The position numbers and the translations under genes are program-made. Below the pieces are notes generated by a model. That model saw only the letters and a list, made by a program, of their open reading frames with translations, did no database searches and was not told the origin of the DNA. Shown here in pieces: positions 35,407 to 45,739 of a stretch of DNA of 64,000 nucleotides (the first letter of the stretch is position 1; each line of letters opens with the position of its first letter). The DNA is from Streptomyces sp. A0958 (GTDB lineage Bacteria > Actinomycetota > Actinomycetes > Streptomycetales > Streptomycetaceae): the NCBI RefSeq assembly GCF_004795035.1, contig NZ_SSBK01000001.1, positions 367,011 through 431,010 of the forward strand, written 5' to 3'.

Positions 35407-36726
35407 GTGCTCACCGGCTTCGCCCGGGCGTTCAAGACGCCCGACCTGCGCAAGAAGCTGTTCTTCACACTCGGCATCATCGTGCTCTACCGGCTCGGGG
35501 CCCACATCCCGGTACCGGGAGTCAGCTACGAGAACGTCCAGACCTGTGTTGATCAGGCAAGTAAGGGCAACAACAGCCTCTTCGGCCTGGTGAACATGTT
35601 CAGCGGTGGTGCGCTGCTGCAGATCACGATCTTCGCGCTCGGCATCATGCCGTACATCACGGCCAGCATCATTCTCCAGCTGCTGACCGTCGTCATTCCC
35701 CGACTCGAGGCGCTCAAGAAGGAGGGGCAGTCCGGCCAGACCAAGATCACGCAGTACACGCGTTATCTGACGGTCGCGCTCGCCATCCTCCAGGGAACCG
35801 GCCTGGTGGCCACCGCCCGCAGCGGTGCGCTCTTCAGCGGCTGCCCCGTCGCCGACCAGATCGTTCCGAACCGGTCGATGTTCACGACCGTCGTCATGGT
35901 CGTCACGATGACCGCCGGCACCGCCGCCGTCATGTGGCTCGGTGAGCTCATCACCGACCGCGGCATCGGCAACGGCATGTCGATCCTGATGTTCATCTCG
36001 ATCGCCGCGAGCTTCCCCGGCGCCCTGTGGGCCATCAAGACGAGCGGCAAGCTCGCGGACGGCTGGATCGAGTTCGGCACCGTCATCCTGATCGGCTTCG
36101 TGATGGTGGCCCTGGTCGTCTTCGTCGAGCAGGCCCAGCGCCGTATCCCGGTGCAGTACGCGAAGCGCATGATCGGGCGCCGCTCCTACGGTGGTACGTC
36201 CACCTACATCCCGCTCAAGGTGAACCAGGCGGGTGTGATCCCCGTCATCTTCGCTTCTTCGCTGCTCTACATCCCGGCCCTGATCGTCCAGTTCTCCAAC
36301 TCCACCGCGGGCTGGGCCACCTGGATCAAGGACCACTTCGTCAAGGGTGACCACCCGTACTACATCACCGCCTACTTCCTGTTGATCGTCTTCTTCGCCT
36401 TCTTCTACGTGGCGATTTCGTTCAACCCCGAGGAAGTGGCCGACAACATGAAGAAGTATGGTGGCTTCATCCCGGGTATCCGGGCTGGTCGACCTACTGC
36501 CGAGTACCTGAGCTACGTGCTCAACAGGATCACTTGGCCGGGCTCGCTGTACCTGGGTCTGATCGCTCTGGTGCCGACGATGGCGTTGGCAGGCTTCGGC
36601 GGCGCTAACCAGAACTTCCCGTTCGGCGGGACGAGCATCCTCATCATCGTGGGTGTGGGTCTGGAGACCGTGAAGCAGATTGAGAGTCAGCTCCAGCAGC
36701 GCAATTACGAAGGGTTCCTCCGCTGA
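35407..36726 (+). CDS. secY: Preprotein translocase subunit SecY
   Basis: Channel subunit of the Sec translocon, 439 residues with about ten membrane helices. The GTG at 35407 is chosen over the in-frame ATG-like extension because AGGAGG lies at 35397-35402 and the product then begins [19 protein letters not shown], as in related SecY. Plug region [18 protein letters not shown] and loop [20 protein letters not shown] are present. It overlaps adk by one base. Confidence 0.97.
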   Translation: MLTGFARAFKTPDLRKKLFFTLGIIVLYRLGAHIPVPGVSYENVQTCVDQASKGNNSLFGLVNMFSGGALLQITIFALGIMPYITASIILQLLTVVIPRLEALKKEGQSGQTKITQYTRYLTVALAILQGTGLVATARSGALFSGCPVADQIVPNRSMFTTVVMVVTMTAGTAAVMWLGELITDRGIGNGMSILMFISIAASFPGALWAIKTSGKLADGWIEFGTVILIGFVMVALVVFVEQAQRRIPVQYAKRMIGRRSYGGTSTYIPLKVNQAGVIPVIFASSLLYIPALIVQFSNSTAGWATWIKDHFVKGDHPYYITAYFLLIVFFAFFYVAISFNPEEVADNMKKYGGFIPGIRAGRPTAEYLSYVLNRITWPGSLYLGLIALVPTMALAGFGGANQNFPFGGTSILIIVGVGLETVKQIESQLQQRNYEGFLR

Positions 36727-37385
36727 TGCGAATCGTCCTCGTCGGCCCGCCGGGTGCCGGCAAGGGAACGCAGGCTGCGTACCTTGCCAAGAACCTGTCG
36801 ATTCCGCACATCTCAACGGGCGACCTCTTCCGCGCCAACATCAGCCAGGGCACTGACCTTGGCAAGCAGGCCCGCGCCTACATGGACGCGGGGCAGCTGG
36901 TGCCGGACGAGGTGACGATCGGGATGGCCAAGGACCGCATGTCCCAGCCGGACGCGGTCAACGGCTTCCTGCTCGACGGCTTCCCGCGCAACGTGGGTCA
37001 GGCCGAAGCCCTGGATGTGATGCTCAAGGACGAGGGCGTGAAGCTGGACGCCGTGCTCGACCTGGAGGTCCCCGAGGACGAGGTCGTGAAGCGGATCGCG
37101 GGTCGCCGCATCTGCCGCAACGACAGCGCGCACGTCTTCCACGCCACCTACAACCCGCCGAAGACCGAGGGTGTCTGCGACACCTGCGGCGGCGAGCTGT
37201 ACCAGCGCGAGGACGACAGCGAGGAGACGGTGCGTACCCGGCTGGAGGTCTACCACACGCAGACCGAGCCGATCATCGACTACTACCGGTCGCAGGACCT
37301 GGTGGTCACCATCTCCGCGCTCGGCAAGGTCACCGACGTGACCGACCGGGCCATGGAGGCGCTGAAGAAGTCCGACGAGGGCTGA
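36726..37385 (+). CDS. adk: Adenylate kinase
   Basis: Interconverts ATP + AMP and two ADP. 219 residues. P-loop [10 protein letters not shown] (7-16), [16 protein letters not shown], and a long LID domain with [10 protein letters not shown] and CDTCGG. The cysteines (one CxxD, one CxxC) suggest a zinc-type LID. Coupled to secY by a one-base overlap, the usual bacterial arrangement. Confidence 0.97.
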   Translation: MRIVLVGPPGAGKGTQAAYLAKNLSIPHISTGDLFRANISQGTDLGKQARAYMDAGQLVPDEVTIGMAKDRMSQPDAVNGFLLDGFPRNVGQAEALDVMLKDEGVKLDAVLDLEVPEDEVVKRIAGRRICRNDSAHVFHATYNPPKTEGVCDTCGGELYQREDDSEETVRTRLEVYHTQTEPIIDYYRSQDLVVTISALGKVTDVTDRAMEALKKSDEG

Positions 37386-37415
37386 GCGCGCGCACGTGTA
37401 GTACTCGGCAGTGAA

Positions 37416-37450
37416 GTCGGCCGCGGCGCCCTTGGGGCGCCGCGGCCGAC
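37416..37450 (+). terminator. Terminator after adk
   Basis: Perfect 16 bp stem (37416-37431 and 37435-37450) with a TTG loop, 31 bases past adk. Confidence 0.88.
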
Positions 37451-37524
37451 TGCTTGCCCCCGTATCCGCCGTATCGTGGATCACCCGCCCCCCGTCACCG
37501 TCCCCACCCGAAAGGCGCCGCAGC

Positions 37525-38361
37525 ATGGTGCAGATCAAGACCCCCGAGCAGATCGCGAAGATGCGTGAGGCGGGGCTGGTGGTCGCTGCCATCCACGCGG
37601 CCACCTGTGAGGCGGCGGTGCCCGGCGCCACCACCCGGGACCTGGACCAGGTCGCCCGCAAGGTGATCGCCGACCACGGCGCGAAGTCGAACTTCCTCGG
37701 TTACGGCGGGTTCCCCGCGACCATCTGCACCTCGGTCAACGAGGTCGTCGTCCACGGCATCCCGGACGACAAGACGGTTCTCAAGGACGGCGACATCATC
37801 TCCATCGACGCCGGCGCGATCGTCGACGGCTGGCACGGCGACGCCGCGTACACGGCCTTCGTCGGCACGGGTCACGCTCCGGAGCTGGTCGAGCTCTCCC
37901 GGGTGACCGAGGAGTCGATGTGGGCCGGCATCGCCGCGATGAAGGTGAACAACCGCCTGGTCGACATCTCCAAGGCGATCGAGTCCTACATCCGCCGCCA
38001 GCCCCGCCCGGCGACCGGCAAGTACGGCATCGTCGAGGACTACGGCGGGCACGGCATCGGCACCGAGATGCACATGGACCCGCACCTGCTGAACTACGTC
38101 TCCCGCAAGCGCGGCAAGGGCATCAAGCTGGTCCCGGGCGTCTGCCTGGCCATCGAGCCCATGGTGTCCCTCGGCACGCCCCACACCGAGGTGCTGGAGG
38201 ACGAGTGGACGGTCATCACCACGGACGGCACCTGGTCCTCGCACTGGGAGCACAGCATCGCCCTCACGGAGCAGGGGCCGCTGGTCCTGACCGCTCCGGA
38301 CTGCGGCCGCGAGAAGCTGGCGCAATATGGCGTGGAAGCGGCTCCCGACCCTCTGGGATGA
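37525..38361 (+). CDS. map: Methionine aminopeptidase, type I
   Basis: Removes the N-terminal Met from nascent proteins. 278 residues from ATG 37525, after AAAGGCG; the GTG at 37528 is an alternative. Metal ligands appear in SIDAGAIVDGWHGDAA (two Asp), GGHGIGTEMHMDP (His), IEPMV (Glu) and the final Glu in WEHSIALTEQ. Follows adk across a terminator, so it probably has its own promoter in the 139-base gap. Confidence 0.96.
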   Translation: MVQIKTPEQIAKMREAGLVVAAIHAATCEAAVPGATTRDLDQVARKVIADHGAKSNFLGYGGFPATICTSVNEVVVHGIPDDKTVLKDGDIISIDAGAIVDGWHGDAAYTAFVGTGHAPELVELSRVTEESMWAGIAAMKVNNRLVDISKAIESYIRRQPRPATGKYGIVEDYGGHGIGTEMHMDPHLLNYVSRKRGKGIKLVPGVCLAIEPMVSLGTPHTEVLEDEWTVITTDGTWSSHWEHSIALTEQGPLVLTAPDCGREKLAQYGVEAAPDPLG

Positions 38362-38524
38362 TTGACGGCCACCGCGAGGTCTAAGGATCTCCCGCGGTGG
38401 GCAAACTTGACGGATTCGTCTTTTGGAGTCCGCTGACGTAGACTGACTCGTCGGCTCTCGTGCATCCGTGTGTCCGCATGCGGCGACGAGAGACGATCAA
38501 GGTAGCCGATTCGAAAGGCGAAGC

Positions 38525-38746
38525 GTGGCCAAGAAGCAAGGTGCCATCGAAATTGAGGGCACCGTGATCGAGTCTCTCCCTAACGCCATGTTCAGGGTAG
38601 AGCTCCAGAACGGTCACAAGGTCCTCGCGCACATCTCCGGCAAGATGCGGATGCACTACATCCGAATCCTCCCGGACGACCGGGTCGTGGTGGAGCTCTC
38701 CCCGTACGACCTGACGCGTGGCCGGATCGTCTACCGCTACAAGTAG
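38525..38746 (+). CDS. infA: Translation initiation factor IF-1
   Basis: 73-residue OB-fold factor that occupies the 30S A site during initiation. GTG start at 38525, after GAAAGGCGAA. Sequence [20 protein letters not shown] to RGRIVYRYK is standard. Leads the infA-rpmJ-rpsM-rpsK-rpoA-rplQ group. Confidence 0.97.
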   Translation: MAKKQGAIEIEGTVIESLPNAMFRVELQNGHKVLAHISGKMRMHYIRILPDDRVVVELSPYDLTRGRIVYRYK

Positions 38747-38806
38747 ATCTTGCCCACATCTCGCTTCGGCGGGGTGCTGGCACTGACCCGGAGAACCTGA
38801 CATCCC

Positions 38807-38920
38807 ATGAAGGTCAAGCCGAGCGTCAAGAAGATCTGCGACAAGTGCAAGGTGATCCGCCGTCACGGTCGGGTCATGGTCATCTGCGACAACCTGCGCC
38901 ACAAGCAGCGCCAGGGCTGA
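38807..38920 (+). CDS. rpmJ: 50S ribosomal protein L36
   Basis: A 37-residue gene read directly from the DNA: ATG at 38807, TGA at 38918-38920, product [20 protein letters not shown] followed by [18 protein letters not shown]11, C14, C27 and H32 form the zinc site of the C+ form. Position between infA and rpsM is typical. Confidence 0.96.
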   Translation: MKVKPSVKKICDKCKVIRRHGRVMVICDNLRHKQRQG

Positions 38921-39114
38921 CGCACGACCCCCTGCATCTCGCAGTTCTTCGCGCGACGCACGTAATACGTACATACGCAGAGCCCGTCCAAGCCACGGCT
39001 GACGACACCTCCGGCGGGGGCCGGGGACCCGGGCGTACCACCTCTCCCAGCGAGGGGTCGGCGGTCGGGAGTGGTTCTGCGGAAGACCCCCGAAATGACA
39101 ACTGGAGCCATTGA

Positions 39115-39495
39115 ATGGCACGCGTTTCAGGTGTTGACATCCCGCGCGAAAAGCGCGTGGAGGTTGCCCTCACCTACGTCTTCGGTATCGGGCGCACCCG
39201 GTCCAAGGAGATCCTCGCCGCCGCCGGCGTGAACCCGAACACCCGCGTTCGTGACCTGGCCGAAGAGGACCTGGTCAAGATCCGCGAGTACGTGGACGCC
39301 AACCTCCGCACCGAGGGTGACCTCCGCCGCGAGATCCAGGCCGACATCCGCCGCAAGGTCGAGATCGGCTGCTACCAGGGTCTCCGTCACCGCCGCGGTC
39401 TGCCGGTCCACGGCCAGCGCACCAGCACCAACGCCCGTACCCGCAAGGGTCCGCGTCGCGCGATCGCCGGTAAGAAGAAGCCGGGCAAGAAGTAG
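39115..39495 (+). CDS. rpsM: 30S ribosomal protein S13
   Basis: Head protein making intersubunit bridges and contacting P-site tRNA. 126 residues, [21 protein letters not shown]-terminal [19 protein letters not shown]. The 194-base gap after rpmJ is geneless; its GC-rich stretch (39010-39080) can fold but shows no clear terminator. Confidence 0.97.
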   Translation: MARVSGVDIPREKRVEVALTYVFGIGRTRSKEILAAAGVNPNTRVRDLAEEDLVKIREYVDANLRTEGDLRREIQADIRRKVEIGCYQGLRHRRGLPVHGQRTSTNARTRKGPRRAIAGKKKPGKK

Positions 39496-39600
39496 TCCTC
39501 AGCGGACGCACTGCGCGCGTCCGGACCTCCGGACAGGCGCAGCAACCAGCGGTCTTCGCTGTAGGACCGATCACCTCCCCTCTCCATCTGGAGTCAAGAC

Positions 39601-40005
39601 ATGCCCCCCAAGGGTCGTCAGGGCGCAGCCAAGAAGGTGCGTCGCAAGGAAAAGAAGAACGTCGCTCACGGCCACGCGCACATCAAGAGCACGTTCAACA
39701 ACACCATCGTCTCGATCACGGACCCCTCGGGCAACGTGATCTCCTGGGCCTCCGCCGGCCACGTCGGCTTCAAGGGCTCGCGCAAGTCCACCCCCTTCGC
39801 CGCGCAGATGGCCGCCGAGTCGGCCGCCCGCCGCGCGCAGGAGCACGGCATGCGCAAGGTCGACGTCTTCGTGAAGGGTCCGGGCTCCGGCCGCGAGACC
39901 GCGATCCGCTCCCTGCAGGCCACGGGCCTGGAGGTCGGTTCGATCCAGGACGTCACCCCGACGCCGCACAACGGCTGCCGTCCGCCGAAGCGTCGCCGCG
40001 TCTGA
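39601..40005 (+). CDS. rpsK: 30S ribosomal protein S11
   Basis: Platform protein at the mRNA exit. 134 residues with [20 protein letters not shown] and the terminal [17 protein letters not shown]. Followed by a strong hairpin before rpoA. rpsD is absent here, as in actinobacteria generally where it may lie elsewhere. Confidence 0.97.
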   Translation: MPPKGRQGAAKKVRRKEKKNVAHGHAHIKSTFNNTIVSITDPSGNVISWASAGHVGFKGSRKSTPFAAQMAAESAARRAQEHGMRKVDVFVKGPGSGRETAIRSLQATGLEVGSIQDVTPTPHNGCRPPKRRRV

Positions 40006-40045
40006 TCCGTCACGGCCGGTGACGGCCGTACGGCAGGAGCGTGGG

Positions 40046-40084
40046 TACGGGCGGTGTGCCCCCTGCGGGGGCGTACCGCCCGTA
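40046..40084 (+). terminator. Hairpin between rpsK and rpoA
   Basis: 18-position stem (40046-40063 and 40067-40084) with two wobbles and a three-base loop. It could be a partial terminator that sets the rpoA to ribosomal-protein ratio. Confidence 0.72.
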
Positions 40085-40143
40085 TCCTTGTTTCATCTGT
40101 CGGGTGTCAAATAGTGGGCGCCCACGACTGAAGGATTCACATC

Positions 40144-41166
40144 ATGCTGATCGCTCAGCGTCCGTCGCTGACCGAAGAGGTCGTCGACGAATTCCGCTCG
40201 CGCTTCGTCATCGAGCCGCTGGAGCCCGGCTTCGGCTACACGCTCGGCAACTCCCTGCGCCGCACGCTCCTCTCCTCGATCCCGGGTGCCGCTGTCACCA
40301 GCATCCGCATCGACGGTGTCCTGCACGAGTTCACCACCGTGCCGGGCGTCAAGGAGGACGTGACCGACCTCATCCTCAACATCAAGCAGCTGGTCGTCTC
40401 CTCGGAGCACGACGAGCCGGTCGTGATGTACCTGCGCAAGCAGGGCCCCGGCCTGGTCACCGCCGCGGACATCGCCCCGCCGGCCGGTGTCGAGGTGCAC
40501 AACCCGGACCTGGTCCTGGCCACGCTGAACGGCAAGGGCAAGCTGGAGATGGAGCTGACCGTCGAGCGCGGTCGCGGCTACGTCTCCGCCGTCCAGAACA
40601 AGCAGGTCGGCCAGGAGATCGGCCGCATCCCGGTCGACTCCATCTACTCGCCGGTGCTCAAGGTCACGTACAAGGTCGAGGCGACCCGTGTCGAGCAGCG
40701 CACCGACTTCGACAAGCTGATCGTCGACGTCGAGACCAAGCAGGCCATGCGCCCCCGTGACGCCATGGCGTCGGCCGGTAAGACCCTGGTCGAGCTGTTC
40801 GGTCTGGCGCGCGAGCTCAACATCGACGCCGAGGGCATCGACATGGGCCCGTCGCCGACGGACGCCGCCCTCGCGGCCGACCTGGCGCTGCCGATCGAGG
40901 AGCTGGAGCTCACGGTCCGCTCGTACAACTGCCTCAAGCGCGAGGGCATCCACTCGGTGGGCGAGCTGGTGGCCCGCTCCGAGGCGGACCTGCTCGACAT
41001 CCGCAACTTCGGTGCGAAGTCGATCGACGAGGTCAAGGCCAAGCTGGCCGGTATGGGCCTGGCGCTGAAGGACTCGCCTCCCGGCTTCGACCCGACCGCC
41101 GCCGCGGACGCCTTCGGGGCGGACGACGACGCGGACGCCGGTTTCGTGGAGACCGAGCAGTACTGA
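40144..41166 (+). CDS. rpoA: RNA polymerase alpha subunit
   Basis: 340 residues. N-terminal dimerisation domain (to about 230) with [20 protein letters not shown], then a linker and the C-terminal domain (about 250-315, [20 protein letters not shown]) that contacts UP elements and activators. An acidic Asp/Ala tail of about 25 residues ends the protein, a streptomycete trait. Confidence 0.98.
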   Translation: MLIAQRPSLTEEVVDEFRSRFVIEPLEPGFGYTLGNSLRRTLLSSIPGAAVTSIRIDGVLHEFTTVPGVKEDVTDLILNIKQLVVSSEHDEPVVMYLRKQGPGLVTAADIAPPAGVEVHNPDLVLATLNGKGKLEMELTVERGRGYVSAVQNKQVGQEIGRIPVDSIYSPVLKVTYKVEATRVEQRTDFDKLIVDVETKQAMRPRDAMASAGKTLVELFGLARELNIDAEGIDMGPSPTDAALAADLALPIEELELTVRSYNCLKREGIHSVGELVARSEADLLDIRNFGAKSIDEVKAKLAGMGLALKDSPPGFDPTAAADAFGADDDADAGFVETEQY

Positions 41167-41191
41167 GCCCGGACCCCGGGTCGAGGGCTTT

Positions 41192-41214
41192 GTCCTCAAT
41201 CGCCGGACGGGCTT
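41192..41214 (-). repeat. Short interspersed repeat, copy 1
   Basis: The reverse strand contains GTCCGGCGATTGAGGAC, shared with 45666-45688 and 45740-45762. It lies between rpoA and rplQ. Confidence 0.75.
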
Positions 41215-41301
41215 GAAAGGAAGACTTCCGCGTGGCGACCGCCGCGCGGGAACTGACATCGGTACCTGATACGGCCGGTGCAGCACACAAGGAGAAAACC
41301 C

Positions 41302-41778
41302 ATGCCGAAGCCCGCCAAGGGTGCCCGTCTGGGCGGCAGCGCCGCGCACGAGAAGCTTCTTCTCAACAACCTCGCGAAGTCGCTGTTCGAGCACGGCCGC
41401 ATCACCACGACCGAGGCCAAGGCGCGTCGCCTGCGTCCGGTCGCGGAGCGCTTCATCACCAAGGCGAAGAAGGGCGACATCCACAACCGTCGCCTGGTGC
41501 TGCAGTCGATCACGGACAAGGGCGTCGTCCACACGCTCTTCACCGAGATCGCCCCGCGGTACGAGAACCGCCCCGGTGGTTACACCCGCATCACCAAGAT
41601 CGGCAACCGTCGTGGCGACAACGCCCCGATGGCCGTCATCGAGCTGGTCGAGGCGCTGACCGTGGCGCAGCAGGCCACCGGTGAGGCCGAGGCCGCCACC
41701 AAGCGTGCGGTCAAGGAAGACGCGGCCAAGCAGGACGAGACCCCGGTCGAGTCCGTCGAGGACGCGAAGGACGCCTGA
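41302..41778 (+). CDS. rplQ: 50S ribosomal protein L17
   Basis: 158 residues from ATG 41302, after [30 protein letters not shown] and the [20 protein letters not shown] segment are diagnostic. The last 40 residues are an Ala/Glu/Lys-rich extension beyond the bacterial core. Last ribosomal gene of the alpha group. Confidence 0.97.
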   Translation: MPKPAKGARLGGSAAHEKLLLNNLAKSLFEHGRITTTEAKARRLRPVAERFITKAKKGDIHNRRLVLQSITDKGVVHTLFTEIAPRYENRPGGYTRITKIGNRRGDNAPMAVIELVEALTVAQQATGEAEAATKRAVKEDAAKQDETPVESVEDAKDA

Positions 41779-41794
41779 GCGTTCCGGAACCACT

Positions 41795-41836
41795 GAACGG
41801 GTCCGCATCACCCTCCGGGGCGGTGCGGGCCCGTTC
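41795..41836 (+). terminator. Terminator after rplQ
   Basis: About 15 paired positions (41795-41809 with 41822-41836), two wobbles, 16 bases after the stop. It closes the alpha group. Confidence 0.8.
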
Positions 41837-41866
41837 GGCTGTGCGGGATCTTGAGAGGATGCGCTG

Positions 41867-42721
41867 GTGAGTGACGAGGTGGAGCCCGGCTTCGTGCGGG
41901 TGCGGCTGGACCTGGCCTATGACGGCAAGGACTTCTCGGGCTGGGCGAAGCAGACCGCGCGGCGGACGGTCCAGGGGGAGATCGAGGACGCGCTGCGGAC
42001 CGTGACCCGCTCCTCGCGCACGTACGACCTGACGGTGGCCGGGCGTACCGATGCCGGGGTGCACGCCCGTGGCCAGGTGGCCCATGTGGACCTGCCGGCC
42101 GAGGTGTGGGCCGAGCACGCGGAGAAGCTGTTGCGGCGGCTGGCCGGGCGGATGGCGCCCGATGTGCGGGTGTGGCGGATCGCGGAGGCACCGGCGGGGT
42201 TCAACGCCCGGTTCTCGGCCCTGTGGCGTCGGTACGCCTACCGGGTGGCGGACCGGCCCGGCGGGGTGGACCCCCTGGTGCGGGGCCATGTGCTGTGGCA
42301 CGACCGGCCGTTGGACGTGGCCGCGATGAACGCCGCGGCCGTGCGCATGACCGGGGAGCACGACTTCGCCGCGTACTGCAAGAAGCGCGAGGGCGCGACG
42401 ACCATCCGGACGCTGCAGAAGCTGAGTTGGGTACGGGACGAGGCGTCCGGGGTCATCACCGGGACCGTGCAGGCCGACGCCTTCTGCCACAACATGGTGC
42501 GCGCCCTGGTGGGGGCGATGCTGTTCGTGGGCGACGGGCGCCGCCCCGACCCGTGGCCGGCCGAGGTGCTGGCGGCCGGGGTGCGCGACCCGGGGGTGCA
42601 CGTGGTGCGCCCGCACGGGCTGACGCTGGAGGAAGTGGCGTACCCGGCCGATGAGTTGCTGGCCGCGCGGGCGGTGGAGGCCCGCAATGTGCGGACCCTG
42701 CCGGGGGCCGGCTGCTGCTGA
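41867..42721 (+). CDS. truA: tRNA pseudouridine(38-40) synthase TruA
   Basis: Converts uridines 38-40 of the tRNA anticodon arm to pseudouridine. 284 residues, GTG start. The catalytic Asp is D62 in [29 protein letters not shown] and [13 protein letters not shown] are also family features. Commonly follows rplQ. Its stop is ten bases from the end of the convergent gene. Confidence 0.95.
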   Translation: MSDEVEPGFVRVRLDLAYDGKDFSGWAKQTARRTVQGEIEDALRTVTRSSRTYDLTVAGRTDAGVHARGQVAHVDLPAEVWAEHAEKLLRRLAGRMAPDVRVWRIAEAPAGFNARFSALWRRYAYRVADRPGGVDPLVRGHVLWHDRPLDVAAMNAAAVRMTGEHDFAAYCKKREGATTIRTLQKLSWVRDEASGVITGTVQADAFCHNMVRALVGAMLFVGDGRRPDPWPAEVLAAGVRDPGVHVVRPHGLTLEEVAYPADELLAARAVEARNVRTLPGAGCC

Positions 42722-42731
42722 CCCGGGAGGC

Positions 42732-43595
42732 TCAGGTCGTGGTGACGGTCGCGGCGGCCGATGCCTGGACCTCGCCCCGGTGGCGGATCTGACGGAACGT
42801 GAAGTTCGTCAGGTCGTCGCCGACGGCGTACACGTTCTTGTCGGCCTTGGTGACGTCCTTGCCGTTGGTGAAGCCGCCGACCGTGAAGTACGCGTACCTG
42901 CCGTAGGAGTTGGCGGTGCGGCGGCAGATCGCGCCGTCGCGGCAGAAGACGGGGACGCCCGACCCGCTCAGCGAGGCGATGCCGCCACTGGCCTGCTGGG
43001 CGGTCTTCTTGGCCTGGGCCTCGGTGTCGAAGACCGCGATGCCGACGGTGACCGCCACGCCGTCGTGGCTGTAGGTGGCCCGGATGACCCGGTCGCAGCC
43101 GTTGGCGGTGAGGATCGAGCCGAGCGCGCCCTGCGTGGTCGTGGCGCAGTGGGTGGTGCTGTGGGTGGCGCCCTTGGTGTGGACGCGGTCGCCGGAGGTG
43201 AGGGTCTTTCCGGGGAAGAAGGCGTCGACGGTGACGGGCAGCCGGTCCTTCTTCACGTCGGATATGTAGTCCTTGGGGTCCGGCGGGGGCGGCGGCGCCA
43301 CCGAGGAGAAGGACGGCTCGGGCTCGGTGGTCTCGCTGGGCAGCGCGCTCGCCGAGGGCAGCTCGCCGGTGTGCTTGCCGGCGGTGCCGTCGGAGTGGTT
43401 GCTGTTGGCCGAGATGACCGCGGTCGCCACGATCGCGGCGACCGCCGCGGTGGCCAGCGCGCCCCCGCCGATCAGCAGCAACTTCTTGCGCCTGGCGCGC
43501 GCCGCGGACGCCTCGGCCAGTGCCTCCCAGTCCGGAGTCCCGCTGTTTCCCGGCCCCGCCGGCCCCCAGGAGGGCCCCCCTTGCCCAAAGCTCAT
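42732..43595 (-). CDS. Membrane-anchored protein of unknown function
   Basis: 287 residues from ATG 43595 (MSFGQGGPSWGPAGPGNSGT). A cytoplasmic Gly/Pro-rich N-terminus of about 35 residues, a basic stop (ARARRKK), one membrane helix (LLLIGGGALATAAVAAIVAT, about 41-64) and an extracellular Pro/Ser linker precede a C-terminal domain with four Cys, probably disulfide-bonded outside. No catalytic motif is recognised. It diverges from the ABC-F gene 67 bases away, so the two promoters may interact. Confidence 0.8.
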   Translation of the reverse strand: MSFGQGGPSWGPAGPGNSGTPDWEALAEASAARARRKKLLLIGGGALATAAVAAIVATAVISANSNHSDGTAGKHTGELPSASALPSETTEPEPSFSSVAPPPPPDPKDYISDVKKDRLPVTVDAFFPGKTLTSGDRVHTKGATHSTTHCATTTQGALGSILTANGCDRVIRATYSHDGVAVTVGIAVFDTEAQAKKTAQQASGGIASLSGSGVPVFCRDGAICRRTANSYGRYAYFTVGGFTNGKDVTKADKNVYAVGDDLTNFTFRQIRHRGEVQASAAATVTTT

Positions 43596-43662
43596 GCCGC
43601 GCATCCTAGACCGAAGCCAAATCGGTTGGGCCAATGCTTCGCGGCCCGTGACAATGCTGTGC

Positions 43663-45282
43663 ATGGGACATCTCGAAGCAGGCCATCTTGAGTACTACCT
43701 ACCGGACGGGCGGGTGCTGCTCGGCGATGCTTCGTTCCGGGTGGCGGACGGTGCCGTGGTCGCCCTCGTCGGGGCGAACGGGGCCGGCAAGACCACGCTC
43801 CTGCGGCTGCTCGCCGGGGAGCTCCAGCCGCACGGCGGCTCGGTGTCGGTGAGCGGCGGGCTCGGCGTGATGCGGCAGTTCGTCGGTTCGGTGCGCGACG
43901 AACGTACGGTCCGCGACCTGCTGGTCTCCGTCGCCCAGCCCCGCATCCGGGAGGCCGCGCTCGCCGTCGACCGGGCCGAGGAGCGCATCCTCACCGTGGA
44001 CGACGAGGCCGCGCAGATGGCGTACGCGCAGGCGCTGAGCGACTGGGCGGAGGCGCGGGGGTACGAGGCCGAGACGCTCTGGGACATGTGCACGACGGCC
44101 GCGCTCGGCGTCCCGTACGAGAAGGCGCAGTGGCGCGAGGTGCGCACGCTGTCCGGGGGTGAGCAGAAGCGGCTGGTCCTGGAGGCGCTGCTGCGCGGGC
44201 CCGACGAGGTGCTGCTGCTCGACGAGCCGGACAACTATCTGGACGTGCCCGGCAAGCGGTGGCTGGAGGAGAAGCTGAAGGAGACCCGTAAGACGGTCCT
44301 CTTCGTCTCCCACGACCGCGAGCTGCTGTCCCGGGCCGCGCAGAAGATCGTCAGCGTGGAGCCGAGCCCGGCCGGCAGCGACGTATGGGTGCACGGTGGC
44401 GGCTTCGACACGTACCACCAGGCCCGCAAGGAGCGGTTCGCGCGCTTCGAGGAGCTGCTGCGGCGCTGGGAGGAGGAGCACAAGCGGCTGAAGGCGCTCG
44501 TCCTGCGGCTGCGGCAGCAGGCGGCGAACAGCCCCGACATGGCGAGCCGCTACCACGCGATGCAGACCCGCTTCCGGAGGTTCGAGGAGGCGGGCCCGCC
44601 GCCGGAGCCGCCGCGCGAGCAGGACATCCGGATGCGGCTGCGCGGCGGCCGGACCGGGGTGCGGGCGGTGACCTGCGTGAACCTGGAGCTGACCGGCCTG
44701 ATGAAGCCGTTCGACCTGGAGATCTACTACGGGGAACGGGTCGCGGTCCTCGGCTCCAACGGTTCGGGCAAGTCCCACTTCCTGCGGCTGCTGGCGGGCG
44801 AGCCGGTCGCGCACACGGGGGAGTGGAAGCTCGGCGCGCGGGTGGTCCCCGGCCACTTCGCGCAGACCCACTCCCACCCGGAGCTGCTGGGCCGGACGCT
44901 GGTCGACATCCTGTGGACGGAGCACGCGAAGGACCGGGGCGCGGCGATGTCCGTGCTGCGTCGCTACGAGCTGGAGCGGCAGGGCGACCAGCCGTTCGAG
45001 AAGCTGTCCGGCGGCCAGCAGGCCCGGTTCCAGATCCTGCTGCTTGAGCTGTCCGGCACGACCGCGCTACTGCTGGACGAGCCGACGGACAACCTGGACC
45101 TGGAGTCGGCGGAGGCGTTGCAGGACGGCCTGGAGGTGTACGACGGCACGGTCATGGCCGTCACGCACGACCGGTGGTTCGCCAAGAGCTTCGACCGGTT
45201 CCTGGTCTTCGGCTCGGACGGGGTCGTACGGGAGACGCCCGAGCCGGTGTGGGACGAGCGGCGGGTGGAGCGGGCGCGGTGA
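43663..45282 (+). CDS. ABC-F family ATPase (ribosome-associated)
   Basis: 539 residues with two ATPase domains and no membrane segment. Domain 1: Walker A GANGAGKTT, signature LSGGEQ, Walker B LLLDEPDNYLD. Domain 2: GSNGSGKSH, LSGGQQ, LLLDEPTDNLD. The charged linker (about 230-300, RFARFEELLRRWEEEHKRL) is the P-site tRNA interaction motif region. ABC-F proteins rescue stalled ribosomes or protect against antibiotics; the Streptomyces self-resistance members TlrC, OleB and VarM are in this family. No biosynthetic cluster adjoins it, so a housekeeping translation factor is more likely. ATG 43654 is an alternative start. Confidence 0.88.
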   Translation: MGHLEAGHLEYYLPDGRVLLGDASFRVADGAVVALVGANGAGKTTLLRLLAGELQPHGGSVSVSGGLGVMRQFVGSVRDERTVRDLLVSVAQPRIREAALAVDRAEERILTVDDEAAQMAYAQALSDWAEARGYEAETLWDMCTTAALGVPYEKAQWREVRTLSGGEQKRLVLEALLRGPDEVLLLDEPDNYLDVPGKRWLEEKLKETRKTVLFVSHDRELLSRAAQKIVSVEPSPAGSDVWVHGGGFDTYHQARKERFARFEELLRRWEEEHKRLKALVLRLRQQAANSPDMASRYHAMQTRFRRFEEAGPPPEPPREQDIRMRLRGGRTGVRAVTCVNLELTGLMKPFDLEIYYGERVAVLGSNGSGKSHFLRLLAGEPVAHTGEWKLGARVVPGHFAQTHSHPELLGRTLVDILWTEHAKDRGAAMSVLRRYELERQGDQPFEKLSGGQQARFQILLLELSGTTALLLDEPTDNLDLESAEALQDGLEVYDGTVMAVTHDRWFAKSFDRFLVFGSDGVVRETPEPVWDERRVERAR

Positions 45283-45301
45283 CGCGGGGCCCCTCCGCGG
45301 G

Positions 45302-45354
45302 GTGCGGGTCGCGCCCTCTGTCCGGTGGGTGCGGGCCGCGCCTCTGTCCGGTGG
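45302..45354 (+). repeat. Tandem duplication downstream of the ABC-F gene
   Basis: Two adjacent copies (45302-45328 and 45329-45354) differ by one substitution and a one-base deletion. They lie in the 760 bp geneless interval 45283-46043. Confidence 0.7.
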
Positions 45355-45647
45355 GTGGGGGTGGGGGCCCTCCGGGCAGACTCCTCAAAAACGGCGTGTT
45401 CACCCGGGTACGTGGAGGACCCGGGTCGTACGCCATTTTCTGCGGGGACTGCCCTGCACGCCCCCACCCACGTGTGCCTGCGTCTGTACGCCGGTGGTAC
45501 GTCTGCCGCAGACGCACGGCGGCCGGTCCGGGGGCGTGCAGGGGAGTCCCCGCAGGACGGGGAACGGATACCCGGGTGCCACTGCGTACCGGCGGAACGT
45601 TCGTCGTCCGAGGAGACGCCCCGGAGGGACCCCGGACCCCACCCAGG
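45353..45647. repeat. Long imperfect inverted repeat (about 295 bp)
   Basis: Core arms 45441-45465 and 45530-45554 match at 24 of 25 positions. Outer arms also pair: CACCCGGGTA (45401-45410) with TACCCGGGTG (45569-45578), and a GGG-rich/CTCCTC block near 45355-45386 with its complement near 45608-45645. The 64-base loop contains a further small stem. No credible gene; open frames here are by-products of base composition. It may be a MITE-like element or a large RNA structure at the end of the ABC-F transcript. Confidence 0.68.
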
Positions 45648-45665
45648 GAGCGCGGGCGTGCTTTT

Positions 45666-45688
45666 GAGCCCGTCCGGCGATTGAGGAC
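45666..45688 (+). repeat. Short interspersed repeat, copy 2
   Basis: Contains GTCCGGCGATTGAGGAC, identical to copies at 41192-41214 (reverse) and 45740-45762. It directly follows the long inverted repeat. Confidence 0.75.
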
Positions 45689-45739
45689 GGAACCCTCCGC
45701 CTCGGGACGGGGCGAACCCACGGGGCCGGCGCCTTATTC

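Noticed and set aside
38407..38444. Possible infA promoter TTGACG ... TAGACT
   Set aside because: The spacer is 26 bases, too long for a normal sigma70-type promoter; TAGACT alone may be a -10 but no -35 fits.
43663..45282. ABC-F gene as an antibiotic self-resistance determinant
   Set aside because: No biosynthetic genes nearby and a conserved position beside truA and rplM; kept as a general ABC-F protein.
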